Assembly: GCA_030037575.1 (NCBI GenBank)
Contig: JASHRB010000450.1
Location: 1 to 9,659, forward strand
Reading direction: 5' to 3'
Origin: Candidatus Sulfotelmatobacter sp.
GTDB taxonomy: Bacteria; Acidobacteriota; Terriglobia; Terriglobales; Acidobacteriaceae
Length of the DNA stretch: 9,659 nt
The position numbers and the translations under genes were made by a program. Shown here piece after piece: positions 1 through 8,200 of this stretch; within the stretch, counting starts at the first letter, position 1; each line of letters begins with the position of its first letter. The notes under the pieces were generated by a model that saw only the letters and a program-made list of their open reading frames with translations, did not search any database and was not told the origin of the DNA.

Positions 1-407
1 TTATGAAGGATTTTCTTGCACGCTCAGTCAGCGAAGAACAATTCACTGCGGAAACTCTTCTCGAGGCGTGGGTGCAGCGCGATTTGTTGCGGCCGCGGTT
101 TCTGGCACAAATGAGGAGATATCCAATTCTGCTATGCCCGGTCGCGGCCATTCCGGCGTTCAAGCACGGAGAACGCTGGTGGCAGATTGGAGGGAAAACC
201 GTCGATTATCTTGAGGCCTGGAGTTACACGGAATTCTTCAACCTGTTGGGAAATCCGGCGGTGGTGGTTCCGGTAAGCGCCTCGCTTGAAGGTCTGCCGA
301 TCGGCGTGCAGATCGTGGGACGGCCATGGGAGGAGGAACAAGTGTTGGGCGTGGCCGCCGCGCTCGAAGAAAACTGTGGGGGAGCGAGAAGACCTCCGCT
401 TGCATAA
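1..407 (+). CDS. Amidase signature family enzyme, C-terminal fragment (5' end outside window)
   Basis: The reading frame is open from the window edge to a TAA at 405-407. The ATG at base 3 is probably internal, because amidases of this family usually have about 450-500 residues and only about 134 are seen here. The C-terminal signature is clear: FNLLGNPAVVVPVS, then GLPIGVQIVGRPWEEEQVL and a closing helix. This matches the end of amidase-signature hydrolases (GatA-like amidases, amide or carbamoyl hydrolases). The catalytic Ser-cisSer-Lys residues lie in the N-terminal half and are not visible, so activity and substrate cannot be judged. The last residues (GGARRPPLA) are a low-complexity tail. 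It could be a stand-alone amidase or a GatA paralogue; the PxxKHGERWW region does not decide this. It is followed by a 160-nt gap, so it is probably transcribed separately from the next gene. Confidence 0.85.
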   Translation, partial: MKDFLARSVSEEQFTAETLLEAWVQRDLLRPRFLAQMRRYPILLCPVAAIPAFKHGERWWQIGGKTVDYLEAWSYTEFFNLLGNPAVVVPVSASLEGLPIGVQIVGRPWEEEQVLGVAAALEENCGGARRPPLA

Positions 408-434
408 ATGCGCCTTCACGCTCCGATAGTACTT

Positions 435-466
435 TTGCATTATTCCACCGACCATCCCCATATAAG
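435..466 (+). promoter_or_regulatory. Weak candidate sigma70-type promoter for the cytochrome operon
   Basis: TTGCAT (435-440) and TATAAG (461-466) resemble -35 and -10 boxes, but the 20-nt spacer is longer than the usual 17 +/- 1. The position about 100 nt before the start codon is plausible. It is the best candidate in the gap, not a firm call. Confidence 0.25.
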
Positions 467-550
467 TAACTTGTTTTGCGCGCGATTTCGCTGCTGGGAA
501 TGAGGCGCGGACGCGCAAGTCTTGCCACTCTCGAATGCCGGAAAACTCAC

Positions 551-559
551 AAGGCGAGG
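551..559 (+). promoter_or_regulatory. Shine-Dalgarno deciding the start of the cytochrome gene
   Basis: AAGGCGAGG ends 8 nt before the ATG at 568. This favours 568 over the in-frame ATG at 535, which lies 11 codons upstream and would place a polar stretch before the first membrane helix. Confidence 0.6.
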
Positions 560-567
560 ATCGTGCT

Positions 568-3390
568 ATGCGTGCTGTGCGCTGGTTGCTCGCGGTTTTG
601 GTGATTTCTGCAGCGTACCTCTACGCCCATCCGCGGCCCACCGTTTTCTATGCGGGCGTGGTGCTTTTCCATGCGTTGAGTGGAGTTATCACCGCGATAT
701 TGATGATTCCGCTGCTCGTTCGGCTTCGGCGCAACGGCCACCTGGGGCAGCGAGCCGGTTGGGTGCTGATTGCGATTGGCGCTGTGGTCGGAATCATCCT
801 GATCAAGACCGGTACTCCGCGCGCCGAATGGAGATGGCTGTATGCGCATATCGCCAGCTCGCTAGTCGGTGTCGCCATTCTGATGGCCTACGGTTTAGGG
901 CAGCGCGGATGGCTGGCAGGGAACAGTATGGCAGCGGCCCTCCGCACGGGAACCACCGTGGTGAGCATCGCCGCGATTGCATACGGTGCGCAGTATATGC
1001 GGCAGAGCTGGCAAACCCAAAATCGCATCGAGAATCCCGCCCTGCCTCCGGCAACCATGGATGGTGAGGGCGACGGGCCCCAGGGCGCTTTTTTTCCGAG
1101 TTCCGCACAGGTTTACGGCCACCAGAAAATTCCCAGCAAGTTTTTCATGGAGTCCGACTCGTGCAAGCGCTGCCATGAAGATATTTATAAGCAGTGGTTC
1201 AGCTCGGCGCATCATTTTTCCTCGTTCAACAATCAGTGGTACCGCAAGTCGGTCGAGTACATGCAGGACACGGTTGGCACACGGCCTTCGAAATGGTGCG
1301 GCGGATGCCACGACCCGGCGGTGCTTTACAGCGGGCTGATGGATACGCCGATCAAGCAGATCGTGCATCGTCCGGAAGCGCAGGCCGGCCTGGGTTGCAT
1401 GATGTGCCACTCGATAGCCCGGGTGAAAAGCACGATGGGCCAGGCGGATTTTTATCTGGAATATCCCAAATTGCATGAACTGGCGGCCAGCAAGAACCCG
1501 GTCGTGCGCATGATGCACGACTTTCTCATCAACCTGAATCCCGAGCCGCACCGGCGGGTATTTCTCAAGCCTTTCATGCGCAGGCAAACGGCGGAATTCT
1601 GTTCGGCCTGCCACAAGGTTCACCAGGATGTGCCGGTCGACCACTATCGCTGGGTGCGCGGCTTCAACGAGTACGACAACTGGCAGGCCAGCGGAGTCTC
1701 GGGGCAGGGTGCGCGCTCCTTCTACTATCCGCCCAAGCCGCAGCAGTGCGCGGACTGCCATATGCCAATGGAGCGCTCCCATGATGCCGGCAACATCAGT
1801 GGTTTTGTACATTCGCACCGTTTTCCCGGTGCCAATACGGCCTTGCCCACGGCGAACGAAGACGCAGGCCAGCTCAAGCTGGTGGAAAACTTCCTGAAGA
1901 ATGGTGCGCTCACGGTGGATATTTTTGCGCTGTCGCCCGCGCAGCGGCCGCTGCAAAGCGGCGGAACGGCTGAACCGGAGCTGGCGACGACGTTCGCAGT
2001 GGGAGAAGAAACAGAAAGAAAAATCACTCCCGCCCGCGAAGAGGAAGCTGCCCCGGTCACGGCTCCCTTGAACCTGGTGCGGCCCGCATTGCGCCGCGGT
2101 GATACGGTGCGTGTGGACGTTGTGGTGCGCACAAAAACGGTCGGGCACTTTTTTCCCGGAGGCACGGTCGACGCCTACGACACGTGGCTGGAGCTGAAAG
2201 GAACGGACGATAAAGGGCAAGTTATTTTCTGGAGCGGCATGGTCGAAGACAACGGCCACGGCCCGGTGGAAAAGGGCGCGCACTTCTACCGATCGCTGCA
2301 GATCGATGCGCATGGCAACCCCATCAACAAACGCAATACGTGGTCGACGCGGGCGCTGGTGTACGTGCGGCTGATACCTCCGGGGGCGGCCGACACCGTG
2401 CATTACCGCATGTTCATCCCCGAGAATTCGGGTCACAAGATCACGTTGCATGCCCGCCTTTGTTATCGCAAATTCTCGTGGTGGAATACGCAGTTTTCAT
2501 TCGCGGGCCAGCCCGATGAGAGGTCCGACCGCGCCGTGACGGCGAATTACGACGACCGCCCGTTTGTATTCAGCAAATCACTCGAAGGAGTTTCGGCCAA
2601 GCAAGAAAAGATTCCCGACCTACCGGTTGTTGCCCTGGCGGAAAACGAAGTCACGCTGCCGGTGATTGCGCATAATGCGCCTGCCCCTGTCGAGAAAACC
2701 ATTGTGCGCAAAGGTGATTGGCAGCGCTGGAACGACTACGGAATCGGATTGTTCCTGCAGGGCGACCTGAAGGGCGCCGCGGCGGCGTTCGAAAAGGTTA
2801 CCGAAGCTGATCCGAATAATCCCGATGGCTGGGTGAATATCGGACGATGTGCCGTGCAGGAAGGCGATATGGAGCGGGCGCGCGTCGTGCTTGAGAAAGC
2901 GCTGGCCCTGGCACCAACGCTGGCGCGGGCAAATTATTTTTATGCTCGCGTGCTGCGCTCGGACGGAAACTATGACGCCGCGGCGGAGCGTTTGCGGATG
3001 GTTCTGGCGCAATATCCGCGCGACCGCGTTGTTTTGAACGACCTGGGGCGAATTTTCTTTCTGCAGCGCAAATACGCCGAAGCGGTGAAGACACTGCAAT
3101 CCGTTCTAGCGATCGACCCGGAGGACCTGGAGGCACACTACAATCTGATGCTTTGCTACAACGGTCTGGGCGATGAGAGACTCGCGAAGGAACACGAGCG
3201 ACGATATTTGCGGTTCAAGGCGGACGAATCTTCGCAGGCGATCACCGGGCCGTACCGGGCAACGCATCCCGAAGACAATAACGAGCGGCAGGCGATTCAC
3301 GAGCATGTTTCCGTGCCCCTGCCGTCTCGGAACGCCAAGTCGGCCAGAATGACAGCCTCGGTCGCCACCGTCGGAGGCCCGGGCCAGTGA
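568..3390 (+). CDS. Membrane-anchored pentahaem c-type cytochrome (c554-like) with C-terminal TPR domain
   Basis: 940 residues, starting at the ATG with a good Shine-Dalgarno. Domains in order: (i) about five hydrophobic helices at residues 6-20, 27-50, 63-79, 91-110 and 127-144, with His35 in the second and His94 in the fourth; (ii) five CxxCH covalent haem c sites, CKRCH 199-203, CGGCH 244-248, CMMCH 277-281, CSACH 345-349 and CADCH 394-398, with candidate distal His at 215/216, 405, 415 and 417; (iii) a beta-rich module with GHFFPGG at 526-532, of the type following haem domains in c554-like multihaem proteins; (iv) five 34-residue TPRs at 718-887. The haem region must lie outside the cytoplasm, where cytochrome c maturation occurs, so it is a tethered periplasmic electron carrier whose TPR tail probably docks a partner. 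The stop overlaps the next gene by 4 nt, indicating translational coupling. Electron donor and acceptor are unknown; an oxidoreductase activity cannot be excluded. Confidence 0.88.
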   Translation: MRAVRWLLAVLVISAAYLYAHPRPTVFYAGVVLFHALSGVITAILMIPLLVRLRRNGHLGQRAGWVLIAIGAVVGIILIKTGTPRAEWRWLYAHIASSLVGVAILMAYGLGQRGWLAGNSMAAALRTGTTVVSIAAIAYGAQYMRQSWQTQNRIENPALPPATMDGEGDGPQGAFFPSSAQVYGHQKIPSKFFMESDSCKRCHEDIYKQWFSSAHHFSSFNNQWYRKSVEYMQDTVGTRPSKWCGGCHDPAVLYSGLMDTPIKQIVHRPEAQAGLGCMMCHSIARVKSTMGQADFYLEYPKLHELAASKNPVVRMMHDFLINLNPEPHRRVFLKPFMRRQTAEFCSACHKVHQDVPVDHYRWVRGFNEYDNWQASGVSGQGARSFYYPPKPQQCADCHMPMERSHDAGNISGFVHSHRFPGANTALPTANEDAGQLKLVENFLKNGALTVDIFALSPAQRPLQSGGTAEPELATTFAVGEETERKITPAREEEAAPVTAPLNLVRPALRRGDTVRVDVVVRTKTVGHFFPGGTVDAYDTWLELKGTDDKGQVIFWSGMVEDNGHGPVEKGAHFYRSLQIDAHGNPINKRNTWSTRALVYVRLIPPGAADTVHYRMFIPENSGHKITLHARLCYRKFSWWNTQFSFAGQPDERSDRAVTANYDDRPFVFSKSLEGVSAKQEKIPDLPVVALAENEVTLPVIAHNAPAPVEKTIVRKGDWQRWNDYGIGLFLQGDLKGAAAAFEKVTEADPNNPDGWVNIGRCAVQEGDMERARVVLEKALALAPTLARANYFYARVLRSDGNYDAAAERLRMVLAQYPRDRVVLNDLGRIFFLQRKYAEAVKTLQSVLAIDPEDLEAHYNLMLCYNGLGDERLAKEHERRYLRFKADESSQAITGPYRATHPEDNNERQAIHEHVSVPLPSRNAKSARMTASVATVGGPGQ
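3373..3377 (+). promoter_or_regulatory. Shine-Dalgarno for the GTG-started FG-GAP/ASPIC gene
   Basis: GGAGG lies 9 nt before the GTG at 3387, inside the 3' end of the cytochrome gene. It supports the GTG start and the 4-nt GTGA overlap. Confidence 0.7.
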
Positions 3391-5150
3391 CGGCAAAACC
3401 ATCATTCCCTACAGATGCACAGAGACCCGGAGACAGGCGGAAAAGAAAATCAGGGTTTCTCGGCGTCTCTGGGTCTCTGTGGTTGATTGTTCTTCTATGG
3501 TCGGCCGCCGCCGCGCAGCAAATCCACTTCGTTGACATCACCGCCAAGGCCGGCATCAAGTTCATGCACAACAATGGAGCGTTCGGGGAAAAATGGCTGC
3601 CGGAAACCATGGGTCCGGGCTGCGCCTTTATCGATTATGACAATGATGGTTATCCCGACATTCTGTTGGTCAATGGGGATGATTTTGCCGGACATCCCCA
3701 TGAAGGTGCAACCACGCCGAAGCTTTATCACAACAACGGCAACGGAACTTTTACCGACGTCACCGAAAAGGCCGGGCTTGCCGTTCCCATGTACGGACTG
3801 GGCGTGGCGGTCGGCGATTACGACAACGACGGCTACGACGACATTTTCATCACAGCGCTCGGACAAAGTCGTCTCTTCCACAACAACGGCAACGGAACGT
3901 TCACCGACGTGACCAAGGCCGCTGGCATGTGGGGGCCGAACGAATTTTCGACGAGCGCCGCCTGGGTCGATTATGATCGCGACGGCAAACTCGATCTGGT
4001 GGTCGCCAACTATGTGCAATGGAGCGAGCAGAACGATCTTTATTGCACGCTTGATGGCACGCACAAATCGTATTGCACACCGGAGTCCTATAAGGGGACG
4101 TCAGTGCGCTTGTGGCACAACCTCGGCGACGGGAAATTTGAAGACGCCACGAAAAAAGCGGGGTTGGGTGACCCGACCTCAAAGAGCCTGGGCATCGCCA
4201 TTCTTGACGCCAACGGCGATGGCTGGCCCGATGTTCTAATCGCCAACGACACGCAGCCGAACAAACTGTACCTGAACAAAAAAGACGGAACGTTTGAGGA
4301 GCGCGGCGTTCCCGCGGGCATTGGATTCAGCGAAGATGGAGTGGCTCGCGCCGGCATGGGGGTTGACGCGGCCGATTACGACCGCAGCGGGCATGCCAGC
4401 GTGATCATCACCAATTTTGCGAATCAGATGGTTTCGCTGTATCACAACGAAGGCAACGGGTTATTCGTCGACGAGGCTCCGCAATCGGAGGTCGGCCGAG
4501 CCACGCTGCTTACGCTCGGTTTCGGTTGTTTCTTCTTCGATTACGACAATGACGGCTGGCCGGATATTTTTGTCGCCGACGGTCACATCGAAGACTCCAT
4601 CGAAAAGGTGCAGAAACGCGTGAGCTATGCCGAGCCGGCCCATTTGTTTCGCAACCTGGGGGGAGGCAAGTTTCAGGAAGTGACCGGGCAGATGGGCAAA
4701 GCTTTCGCCGCGCCCAGAGTGGCGCGCGGCGCGGCTTACGCTGACATCGACAATGACGGTTTTCTCGACATGCTCGAAACCACAAATGGTGGCCCCGCGA
4801 TTCTGTTTCACAATGAGGGTGGGACCAATCACAGCGTGCGATTGAAACTGGTTGGGACCAAATCCAATCGGGACGGAGTTGGAGCGGTGGTGCGGTTGAC
4901 TTCCAACAACGGCAAGGATGTGCAAACGAAAATGCTGCGCTCGGGCTCGAGTTATCTTTCGCAAAGTGAACTCGTTCTGACTTTCGGCCTGGGCGCGCAA
5001 ACGGTGGCGGAGTCTGCCGACATTCAGTGGCCCAGCGGACAGATCGATAAGCTCACAAACCTGCGGTCGGGGCATACCATCACGGTTGAAGAAGCCAAGG
5101 GCGTTGTGGACTTCCGGCCATACAAGCCCTCGCTCGTGCGCGCGAATTGA
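3387..5150 (+). CDS. Exported CRTAC1-family protein: FG-GAP beta-propeller plus ASPIC/UnbV domain
   Basis: 587 residues, GTG start. The N-terminus has a basic n-region (RRKRK, 17-21) and a hydrophobic core at about 31-43 ending AAAAQQ, so it looks like a signal peptide or uncleaved anchor. Seven calcium-loop repeats follow: DYDNDGYPD 83-91, DYDNDGYDD 144-152, DYDRDGKLD 195-203, DANGDGWPD 274-282, the degenerate DYDRSGHAS 330-338, DYDNDGWPD 385-393 and DIDNDGFLD 453-461, several preceded by HNNGNGTF-like turns. Together they suggest a seven-bladed propeller. The C-terminus (about 483-568, with SYLSQ, FGLG and WPSG) is an ASPIC/UnbV domain. Cys220 and Cys230 may form a disulfide. These features match CRTAC1-family proteins, generally extracellular and calcium-binding, with no established enzymatic reaction. 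Translational coupling to the cytochrome suggests a joint role. The signal-peptide coding region is unusual in containing an inverted repeat (3418-3482). Confidence 0.9.
   Translation: MTAKPSFPTDAQRPGDRRKRKSGFLGVSGSLWLIVLLWSAAAAQQIHFVDITAKAGIKFMHNNGAFGEKWLPETMGPGCAFIDYDNDGYPDILLVNGDDFAGHPHEGATTPKLYHNNGNGTFTDVTEKAGLAVPMYGLGVAVGDYDNDGYDDIFITALGQSRLFHNNGNGTFTDVTKAAGMWGPNEFSTSAAWVDYDRDGKLDLVVANYVQWSEQNDLYCTLDGTHKSYCTPESYKGTSVRLWHNLGDGKFEDATKKAGLGDPTSKSLGIAILDANGDGWPDVLIANDTQPNKLYLNKKDGTFEERGVPAGIGFSEDGVARAGMGVDAADYDRSGHASVIITNFANQMVSLYHNEGNGLFVDEAPQSEVGRATLLTLGFGCFFFDYDNDGWPDIFVADGHIEDSIEKVQKRVSYAEPAHLFRNLGGGKFQEVTGQMGKAFAAPRVARGAAYADIDNDGFLDMLETTNGGPAILFHNEGGTNHSVRLKLVGTKSNRDGVGAVVRLTSNNGKDVQTKMLRSGSSYLSQSELVLTFGLGAQTVAESADIQWPSGQIDKLTNLRSGHTITVEEAKGVVDFRPYKPSLVRAN
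3418..3482. repeat. Inverted repeat (interspersed 'cacagagac' type) inside the signal-peptide coding region
   Basis: The left arm, cacagagacccggagac (3418-3434), pairs with the right arm, gtctctgggtctctgtg (3465-3481), at 16 of 17 positions across a 30-nt loop. The right arm runs on as ctctgtggtt (3475-3484), which recurs exactly at 5252-5261. The segment encodes residues around RPGDRRKRK...GVSGSLW of the exported protein. From memory, sequences of this kind are widespread interspersed repeats in environmental bacterial genomes; that part is recollection, while the palindrome is seen directly. Confidence 0.75.
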
Positions 5151-5275
5151 CCGCTCGAGAATGAATCTGGGTGCTGGAAAGCGGACGCGACGCCCCAGGG
5201 GCGACCCGGGGAGAAGAGCTCCCCAGGGAAAGCCTCTGGGTTCTCAGTGCCCTCTGTGGTTAAATCCTTGATCAG
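5151..5275. other. Intergenic spacer between the two FG-GAP/ASPIC genes
   Basis: This 125-nt gap is almost entirely occupied by palindromic and repeat sequence (see 5191-5265). There is no recognisable promoter and no Shine-Dalgarno before the next ATG: the 15 nt upstream of 5276 (taaatccttgatcag) lack a purine-rich block. Both flanking genes are probably on one transcript. Confidence 0.55.
5191..5265. repeat. GC-rich palindromes plus second copy of the 'ctctgtggtt' repeat end
   Basis: It contains CGCCCC-A-GGGGCG (5191-5203), then a hairpin GGGGAG (5208-5213) with CTCCCC (5219-5224) that extends three more pairs (5205-5207 with 5226-5228) around a bulged A. It then has ctctgggt (5234-5241) and ctctgtggtt (5252-5261), both also present in the 3418-3482 element at 3467-3474 and 3475-3484. 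Here 10 nt separate the two blocks. No T-run follows the hairpins, so they are a poor intrinsic terminator but could slow 3' decay or separate gene expression. Confidence 0.6.
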
Positions 5276-8200
5276 ATGAAGCCCAGAATTTCTGTCGTGT
5301 ACGGCGGCGTGTGTCTGGCCGCGCTCGGACTTTTTACGGCTGGGCCGCAAGGCCCGTCGAAGACGAATCCCCTCGAAGCGGCGCGATTGAACAATCTCGG
5401 CGCCGCGTACATGAATCAGCAGCTCTTCGAGAAGGGACTCAGGCAGTTTCGCCAGGCGGCTGAACTCGATTCCCAGCTGAGGATTGCGCGCTTGAACGAG
5501 GGCATCGCCCTATTGAACTTGCAAAAGTTCGACGAAGCAAAAGCCGCGTTGGCAGACTCGTTAAAGTTGGATCCCAAGAGTCCGCAAGCCTGGTACAACC
5601 TCGGATTGCTGGCCAAAAATACCGGCGATGCACAGACGGCAATTGACGATTTCAAGCGTGTGACCGAAATCGATGCCAACGACGCCGACACCTGGTACTT
5701 TCTTGGCGCGTCGTATGTCCAGGCGCGGCAGTTTCCCGAGGCCATCGATGCTTTTCAGCACGCGCTTAAGATCAATCCGCTGCATGCTTCGGCCGAATTT
5801 GGCTTGTCGCGCGCTTACCAGCAATCGGGCCAAGTCGATCTTGCCCGAGAGAATCTGAAGAGGTTCCAATACATCACACAAAACAAACTCGGCTCCCCCA
5901 TGAGCCTCGCTTACGGCGAGCAGGGATCATACTCGCGCGCGGTGGACTCGCCGCAATCGGCGCTGAGACCGCCACCGCAGATCAAGGTGCAGTTTGTGGA
6001 TGTGACGAAGGAGGCGGGACTGAGCTCCGAGCCGATATCAGCCACCTCGGTCGACGGCCACCCCCTGGTGGATGCGTTACCGCTGAGCCCCGGCGCTTGT
6101 TTCTTGGACTACGATTCCGACGGTCGGGTTGACATTTTCCTGGCCAGGAACCGCCTCCAGGGAGGCGTCTCCCTTTATCACAATCTGGGCAATGGCAAGT
6201 TCGAAGACGTAACCAAACGGGCGGGACTGTATCCAGAACTCGAGGCGATCGGTTGCACAGCTGGCGACTATGACAATGACGGCGCCACTGATCTGGCCAT
6301 AAGCCACAGCGGCGGCGTGGCCCTCTTGCACAACGAGAAGAATGGGACCTTTAAGGACGCAACCGAACCGGCTGGGGTTAAAACCGCGGGGGCAGAAGCG
6401 GAGAATGCAACTCCCGAGGGCCTGACTTTCATTGACTATGATCATGACGGCGATCTTGACCTTTATGGCGCAGGCGGCCTCACGATGGTGAAGAAACTAG
6501 GAGCGGGCGGTCCGACGAATGTCTTTGGTTTCAGCGCTATGTGGCGCAACAACGGCAACGGAACATTCACTGCTGTCGATCTTGGCCTATCGGCGCCCGG
6601 GGCGAACAATGCAATAGGCACCGACTACAACAACGACCGCGCCGTTGATCTAGTTGTCTCTGGTCAGGAGCCAACCATCTTCGAAAACCCGCGTGAAGGA
6701 AAGTTCTTGCCACGCCAGCCTTGGTCGATGCCAATGCCTGCTGAGGCCACGGGTGTAGCCGTTTTCGATTTCGACCACGACGGCTGGATGGATCTGGCTT
6801 TCACGCATAATGGTCCTCCGGGCCTCACGCTGTGGCGCAATAACCATGGTAAGAGCTTCGATCGTGTGCCTTTGCCTGAGACCAACTGGGTTCGCGCCTA
6901 CGGCGTCGCTGCCTTCGACTACGATAACGACGGCTGGGTCGATCTGGTGGCGGTCGGCGAGACGAAAGATGGCCGAGGCGAAATCCGACTTTTTCGAAAT
7001 CTCGGCCCCCAGGGTTTCAGCGACCTCACCGCCGAGGTAGGCCTCGACAAGATACAACTGAAAGAGCCTCGTGCGATCATCACTGGGGATTACGACAACG
7101 ATGGCGCGGTCGATCTGCTGATCACGCAGAACCGCGGGCCGGTCGTGCTGCTGCGCAATGAAGGCGGAAATCGGAATCATTGGCTGCAACTCGCCTTGAA
7201 GGGATTGGCCGACAACAAGTCGGCGATCGGAACGAAAGTTGAAGTGTTTGCCGGTGGCAATCGCCAGAAGTTTGAGATCTACGGATCGAACGGCTATCTT
7301 GGCCAGAACTCGCCGTACCTGACCGTCGGGCTGGGTGATGCGAAAGCGGCTGATGTGGTGCGCATGTTGTGGCCGACCGGCGTGCTGCAAGACGAGGTCA
7401 ACGTTGAGGGGGACCGGCAGCAAAATATCACGGAGATCGATCGCCGGGGAAGTTCGTGCCCGACCTTGTTTGTGTGGGACGGCGAACGCTACAGATTCGT
7501 CGCTGACATGCTGGGAGCGGGAGTGGTTGGGCATTGGGTGGGGCCGGGACAGCGCGACCTTCCGCGGCCGGTGGAATACATTAAGATCAAGAGGGACATG
7601 ATTCGAGAAAGACCGAACTCCCACTCTTGGGCAAGCTCAGAGCGGGCTTTGTCCCAAAATCAGCGAGAAATGGGGCACCCCAAGTCAACGCTGAGTTTCC
7701 GATTTATGGAGCCGCTGGAAGAAGCCGTCTACCTGGATCAGGTGCGATTGCTGGCGGTCGATCATCCGAAAGATTTGGACGTATATCCCAACGAATATTT
7801 CGCCTCGAATCCTCCATATCCGCAGTTCAAAGTGGTAGTGAGCCGGAGCGCACGACCTCCCGCGGGCGCGTGGGATGAGCATGGACATGATGTTTTGCCC
7901 GATCTCTTGGCCCATCGCTACTTCGGTGATTTTGCATTGACACCATTCCTCGGATTTGCGCAACCGCATCGCCTCACCCTCGATCTAGGGGCACCTTACG
8001 ATGGCGGGCCTTTGTGGCTGCTGCTGCACGGCGAGGTCGAATATTTTTCGGCAAATAGCATGTACGCCGCCTCGCAGGCCGGCGTACACGCCATCCCGCC
8101 TTACGTTGAGGCCATCGGCAGGGATGGGAAAGGGACGCGCGTGATCGACGACATGGGATTTCCGGCCGGCGGCCCGCGCACGATGACCGCGGACTTCTCG

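Larger units (their letters stand above)
408..567. other. Intergenic region between amidase and cytochrome gene
   Basis: This 160-nt gap holds no convincing gene. It contains a weak candidate promoter (435-466) and an inverted repeat, TTGCGCG at 476-482 pairing with CGCGCAA at 512-518 across a 29-nt loop. The repeat could form a leader hairpin in the cytochrome mRNA, or end amidase transcription, but no T-run follows it. The Shine-Dalgarno for the next gene closes the region. Confidence 0.5.

Noticed and set aside
535..567. Upstream in-frame ATG for the cytochrome gene
   Set aside because: It has no Shine-Dalgarno and adds 11 polar residues before the first helix. The ATG at 568 has AAGGCGAGG at the right distance.
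895..2451. Long open frame on the - strand (518 codons) opposite the cytochrome gene
   Set aside because: It lies wholly antisense to a gene with five CxxCH sites and TPRs. Its translation is rich in R, H and A with no recognisable domain, as expected for a shadow frame in GC-rich coding DNA.
5205..5228. Hairpin as an intrinsic terminator after the 587-residue gene
   Set aside because: The stem is strong and GC-rich but no T-run follows, and the sequence continues into a repeat. It is better read as part of a palindromic repeat region.
6650..7624. 324-codon open frame on the - strand opposite the FG-GAP/ASPIC region
   Set aside because: Antisense to firm propeller and ASPIC motifs; the translation shows no domain and there is no ribosome site.
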